Shown here one piece after another: positions 5,643-8,554 of a stretch of DNA of 8,554 nucleotides. How positions within the stretch are numbered: the first letter of the stretch is position 1; each line of letters starts with the position of its first letter. The notes beneath the pieces are model-generated. The model saw only the letters and a list, made by a program, of their open reading frames with translations, was not told the origin of the DNA and did no database searches. The position numbers were made by a program, and so were the translations under genes. Source of the DNA: Azonexus sp. (GTDB lineage Bacteria > Pseudomonadota > Gammaproteobacteria > Burkholderiales > Rhodocyclaceae); assembly GCA_031285115.1 (NCBI GenBank), contig JAITWU010000143.1, positions 1-8,554 on the forward strand, in the 5' to 3' direction.

Positions 5643-6823
5643 GCGGCATCCTTTGATACGTCAGGCGAAATAAAGCGGGAAAATTTAGCCGGTAAAAGGC
5701 AGTTTTGCAAACTGCGCTGGGTAAACAAAAAGCGCCCATCGCAAATAAAACCAAGCTGCTGCCAATCGACATCGCGGTTAAGCATAATCGTACACTCAAT
5801 CAATTCGCGGCGCTTGATGCGCTGGTTTTTCGGGAACAAAGCCAGTATCGAGCCATCAAAATTTTTGCAATCATGGAGAAAAAACGGCTCCGCCCGGCGG
5901 GTGCGGCCATTGACATAAATACGCGGCAGTTCATTGAACGGACAATCGCGTCCCCATTGCCACCAGTTGCTTTCATCAAACTGGATGACACGGCGGGCCA
6001 GCAATTTCTCTTTGTGTTTTTCCAGATGCGGGTGTTGGATGCCATACAACATCCGCCGCGTCCGCCCGCTATCCACCGTTTTCGAGCAGACGAATTCCAT
6101 ATTGCCTTCGGGATGCGTGTAAATACCATCAGCCCCCGAAACCGCGCCGACCTTGACGGAAAACACATCGGCCAGACGTACTCCGTGGTCATCGCGCAAA
6201 AACATCAACTGGCCGTTTGACTCGGTAAAAACCCGTCCATCGGCCATGTGCCGGTCAAATCGGCCTTTTTCAAAACGAAAAATACAGCAATTCGGCGTCG
6301 CGCCAGCAAAAACGCGGGTGTCCCCCGTCTCATAAAAATGCGTGATACTGCCTTGGGTATAAAGCCAGGCATTGAGTTTATGTGCCGCCGTCAGCTTGAT
6401 AAGTTCACGTGGGACAATAAAAATCAGCTCGCCCCCCGGTCGCAAATGGCGAATGGCTTTTTCGATAAAAAACAAAAACAGATTGCTGCGTGTATCGAAT
6501 AATCTGGAATCAAACCGCGCCCTCGTCTCAGCGGCAATATCTCGGTAACGCACATAAGGCGGATTGCCAACGATGCTGTCGAATTGCTCAGTCAACGGAT
6601 AAGCGAAAAAATCCCCAATTTCGACCCCCGGCGGCGCAACACGCGGGTCAATCTCGATGCCCACACAATCCGCGCCACGTTGTCGCAGCGCCTTGAAAAA
6701 AGCGCCATCGCCAACCGAAGGCTCAAGAAAACGGCCTTGGTTGCGGCATAGGTTGAGCATGAAATCGACGACCCTGGGCGGGGTAAAGACTTGGCCGAGC
6801 TTGGCGACATCCAGCTTGCTCAT
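5639..6823 (-). CDS. Orphan N6-adenine DNA methyltransferase, TaqI/Eco57I-like
   Basis: A 394-residue SAM-dependent DNA methyltransferase. Motifs run in the gamma-class order: motif X GQVFTPP (10-16), SAM-binding motif [12 protein letters not shown] (32-42), acidic motif II GIEIDP (55-60), motif III around GDFF (70-73), catalytic motif IV NPPY (87-90), and motifs V-VIII across [21 protein letters not shown] (about 115-135). The NPPY form marks N6-adenine chemistry. The C-terminal half, from about residue 218 ([17 protein letters not shown]), would be the target recognition domain, ending in [12 protein letters not shown]. The recognition sequence cannot be read from the protein. No restriction endonuclease gene is adjacent, since the neighbours are pyrF and tiny ORFs. 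Base composition is visibly lower in GC than the flanks, for example 45% in bases 6421-6480 against 83% in 7381-7440 within glnS, which suggests acquisition by transfer. The ATG at 6823 overlaps an upstream small ORF as ATGA and lacks a strong Shine-Dalgarno sequence. Confidence 0.9.
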   Translation of the reverse strand: MSKLDVAKLGQVFTPPRVVDFMLNLCRNQGRFLEPSVGDGAFFKALRQRGADCVGIEIDPRVAPPGVEIGDFFAYPLTEQFDSIVGNPPYVRYRDIAAETRARFDSRLFDTRSNLFLFFIEKAIRHLRPGGELIFIVPRELIKLTAAHKLNAWLYTQGSITHFYETGDTRVFAGATPNCCIFRFEKGRFDRHMADGRVFTESNGQLMFLRDDHGVRLADVFSVKVGAVSGADGIYTHPEGNMEFVCSKTVDSGRTRRMLYGIQHPHLEKHKEKLLARRVIQFDESNWWQWGRDCPFNELPRIYVNGRTRRAEPFFLHDCKNFDGSILALFPKNQRIKRRELIECTIMLNRDVDWQQLGFICDGRFLFTQRSLQNCLLPAKFSRFISPDVSKDAA

Positions 6824-6951
6824 GGATGTCGCTCATCAACCAGGGAGTTCAAGTGTCCCTCGGCATGAGGCTGGTCTAATGAAATGCCATTCGGCTGAAG
6901 AGATCTGGTGGAGTAATCCGTTAGCAGATTAAGGATTTGCTCTGAAACCAT
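6820..6951 (-). CDS. Possible 43-residue small ORF coupled to the methyltransferase
   Basis: The ATG at 6951 comes four bases after the TAA of the four-cysteine gene, and the TGA at 6822-6820 overlaps the methyltransferase start as ATGA. The product would be MVSEQILNLLTDYSTRSLQP, then NGISLDQPHAEGHLNSLVDE, then RHP: acidic, soluble and with no motif I know. No clear Shine-Dalgarno sequence precedes it, and the frame also stays open upstream to 7038 in overlap with the four-cysteine gene. The only support is its exact fit between two genes and the coupling overlap, which also supplies a way to start the methyltransferase. It may equally be a 130-base spacer with a chance reading frame. Confidence 0.3.
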   Translation of the reverse strand: MVSEQILNLLTDYSTRSLQPNGISLDQPHAEGHLNSLVDERHP

Positions 6952-6955
6952 ACTT

Positions 6956-7150
6956 TTACTTTGCTTCGCCAAGTGTGTCGGTTGGTTTTTCCCGCCCCTT
7001 CTTCTCCCAATACCGCTCATTCTTCGACTCATCGGCAAAACGAAAACGGCCTGCGAGTTCGCAGCCTTTCATGCCGGGGTTGCAGGGCAGGTTGTTGATC
7101 TTGGTGCAGTGATCATCGACTTCGTGCGGGCAACCCCAACTGCCGGCCAT
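6956..7150 (-). CDS. Small conserved four-cysteine protein downstream of glnS
   Basis: A 64-residue cytoplasmic protein. Its N-terminal half has regularly placed metal-ligand-type residues: Cys7, His9, His14, Cys15, Cys23 and Cys30 in SWGCPHEVDDHCTKINN, LPCNPGMKGC and ELAGRFRF. The C-terminal third (ESKNERYWEKKGREKPTDT) is charged and probably disordered. The start at 7150 lies one base after the glnS stop (TAAATG), with a strong GGAGG about 8 bases upstream inside the end of glnS, so it is surely translated with glnS. I recall similar short proteins with WGCPHE and PCxPGMKGC motifs in proteobacteria, but I cannot name a characterised family. The cysteine pattern suggests a zinc or iron-sulfur site. 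No signal peptide is present. Confidence 0.82.
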   Translation of the reverse strand: MAGSWGCPHEVDDHCTKINNLPCNPGMKGCELAGRFRFADESKNERYWEKKGREKPTDTLGEAK

Positions 7151-7151
7151 T

Positions 7152-8554
7152 TTATTTGCCTCCGCTGGTAGCGGGCCGCGCCTGCCACGAATCCTTGAGC
7201 GTCACCACCCGGTTGAAAATCGGTTGGCCGGAGCGGGAGTCGACGCGGTCGGCGGCGAAGTAGCCGTGGCGCTCGAACTGGAAGCGTTGTTCGGGTTGGG
7301 CGTTTTTGAGGCTGGGTTCGAGTTGGGCGGTGATGCGAGTTTTTGAGGCCGGGTTGAGGTCGGCGAGGAAGTCGCGCTCAAGGTCGGGGGCGTCGCCCTC
7401 GCGCCGGGCGCCGGGGGCGGGGACGGCAAACAGGCGGTCGAAGAGGCGGACTTCGGCGGCATAGGCGTGAGCGGCGGAAACCCAGTGCAGGTTGCCTTTG
7501 ACTTTGACGCTGTCGGCGCCCGGCGTGCCGGATTTGGTTTCCGGCAGATAGGTGCAGTGGACGGCGATGACGTTGCCGTTCGCGTCTTTGTCGCAACCGG
7601 TGCATTCGACGACGTAGCCGTAGCGCAGCCGGGCGCGGCTGCCGGGGGTGAGGCGGTGGAAGCCTTTTGGCGGGGTTTCCTGAAAATCTTCGGCTTCGAT
7701 CCACAATTCGCGCGTAAAGGGCAGCGGGCGCTGGCCGCGTTCCGGGTGTTGCGGGTGGTTGGGGGCGAGGCATTCTTCGGTCTGGCCCGCCGGGTAGTTG
7801 TCGATGATGAGTTTCAAGGGGGCGAGCACGGCGACGCGGCGCTCGTCGGTTTCGTTCATGACTTCGCGCTGGGCGTCTTCAAAGAGGCTGTAGTCGATCA
7901 GCGAATCGGTTTTGGAAACACCGATGCGCTCGGCAAAGAGGCGAAAGCCGGCGGGGGAATAGCCGCGCCGCCGCGCCCCGGCGAGCGTTGGCATCCGCGG
8001 GTCGTCCCAGCCGCTCACGTGTTTTTCTTCGACCAACTGGATGAGTTTGCGTTTCGACAAAACGATGTAGGTCAGGTTGAGGCGCGAAAATTCGATCTGT
8101 TGCGGCAAGGGGCGCTGGACCAGGCCGCCTTCGGCGAGGCGCTCCAGCAGCCAGTCGTAGAAGGGGCGCTGGTCTTCAAATTCGAGGGTGCAGATGGAAT
8201 GGGTGATGCACTCCAGCGCGTCTTCGATCGGGTGGGCGAAGGTGTACATCGGGTAGATGCGCCACCGGTCGCCGGTGTTGTGGTGCGTGGCGTGGCGGAT
8301 GCGGTAAATGGCCGGGTCGCGCAGGTTGATATTGGGCGCGGCCATGTCGATTTTGGCGCGCAGCACATGCTGTCCATCGGCAAATTCCCCGGCCTTCATG
8401 CGCTGGAACAAATCGGCGTTCTCGGCGGCGCTGCGGTTGCGGTAGGGGGAATCTTTGCCCGGCTGCGTCAGGGTGCCCCGGCTGGCGCGCATTTCTTCCG
8501 CCGACTGGCTGTCGACATAGGCGTGACCGGCGCTGATGAGATATTCGGCGAAGG
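7152..8554 (-). CDS. glnS: Glutaminyl-tRNA synthetase, lacking its N-terminus (outside window)
   Basis: Class I aminoacyl-tRNA synthetase that charges tRNA(Gln) with glutamine. The frame is open from the window edge; 466 residues are visible and about 100 N-terminal residues, including the HIGH motif, are missing by comparison with the 554-residue E. coli enzyme. The ATG at 8492 is internal, since the frame continues upstream as FAEYLISAGHAYVDSQSAEE. Landmarks are RGTLTQPGKDSPYRNRS, PMYTFAHPIEDALECITHS, and the second class I signature VLSKRKL (visible residues 164-170; the GlnRS form of KMSKS), followed by the C-terminal beta-barrel anticodon-binding domain, ending in GQPIFNRVVTLKDSW. Between VPAPGA and DFLADLNP there are about ten extra residues (RREGDAPDLER) relative to the E. 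coli sequence as I remember it. Presence of GlnRS argues for direct Gln-tRNA charging, as in beta- and gammaproteobacteria. Confidence 0.97.
   Translation of the reverse strand, partial: FAEYLISAGHAYVDSQSAEEMRASRGTLTQPGKDSPYRNRSAAENADLFQRMKAGEFADGQHVLRAKIDMAAPNINLRDPAIYRIRHATHHNTGDRWRIYPMYTFAHPIEDALECITHSICTLEFEDQRPFYDWLLERLAEGGLVQRPLPQQIEFSRLNLTYIVLSKRKLIQLVEEKHVSGWDDPRMPTLAGARRRGYSPAGFRLFAERIGVSKTDSLIDYSLFEDAQREVMNETDERRVAVLAPLKLIIDNYPAGQTEECLAPNHPQHPERGQRPLPFTRELWIEAEDFQETPPKGFHRLTPGSRARLRYGYVVECTGCDKDANGNVIAVHCTYLPETKSGTPGADSVKVKGNLHWVSAAHAYAAEVRLFDRLFAVPAPGARREGDAPDLERDFLADLNPASKTRITAQLEPSLKNAQPEQRFQFERHGYFAADRVDSRSGQPIFNRVVTLKDSWQARPATSGGK

Noticed and set aside
4818..5918. Long open frame of 366 codons on the plus strand
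   Set aside because: It is antisense to pyrF and the methyltransferase, both of which have unmistakable catalytic motifs; its translation shows no known domain, and long antisense frames are expected in GC-rich coding DNA.

Overview
The window is a GC-rich bacterial chromosome segment of gammaproteobacterial or, more likely, betaproteobacterial type. The gene set and the glnS downstream small protein remind me of Rhodocyclales-like denitrifiers, but that is an inference from memory, not from a search. It is densely coded and contains no tRNA, rRNA, CRISPR array or insertion sequence that I can see.

Layout. (1) 1-636, plus strand: the 3' end of a gabD-type succinate-semialdehyde dehydrogenase gene. 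(2) 3392 down to 712, minus strand: a compact four-gene unit, nosF - nosL - nosY - tlpA-like. It encodes an ABC ATPase, a copper-binding lipoprotein, an ABC-2 membrane permease and a periplasmic thioredoxin-like protein, and it points to maturation or copper supply of nitrous oxide reductase. No nosZ, nosR or nosD lies immediately upstream, so here the accessory genes form their own operon. (3) 3393-3562: a divergent promoter region with a perfect TATAAT box just before nosF and an FNR-like dyad. (4) 3563-3974, plus strand: two small genes. One encodes a 45-residue exported protein followed by a strong terminator; the other encodes a 60-residue unknown protein whose 3' end overlaps the neighbouring gene convergently. 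(5) 8554 down to 3941, minus strand: a nearly gapless run glnS (5' end cut off by the window) - a 64-residue four-cysteine protein - a possible 43-residue ORF - an N6-adenine DNA methyltransferase - pyrF - a ypfJ-type zinc metallopeptidase.

How the genes fit together. The nos unit is functionally coherent: an ATPase and permease pair, a Cu(I)-type lipoprotein and a thiol reductant, all consistent with building a copper enzyme outside the cytoplasm. The glnS-pyrF run is a housekeeping string (tRNA charging and pyrimidine synthesis) with a DNA methyltransferase inserted in it. The methyltransferase is visibly AT-richer than its flanks and is joined to pyrF by a 4-base overlap. No restriction endonuclease gene is next to it, so it looks like an orphan enzyme.

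The observations most worth following are the separate nosFLY-tlpA unit with a possibly leaderless FNR-type promoter, the orphan methyltransferase embedded in a housekeeping operon, and the set of small uncharacterised proteins (45, 60, 64 and perhaps 43 residues).
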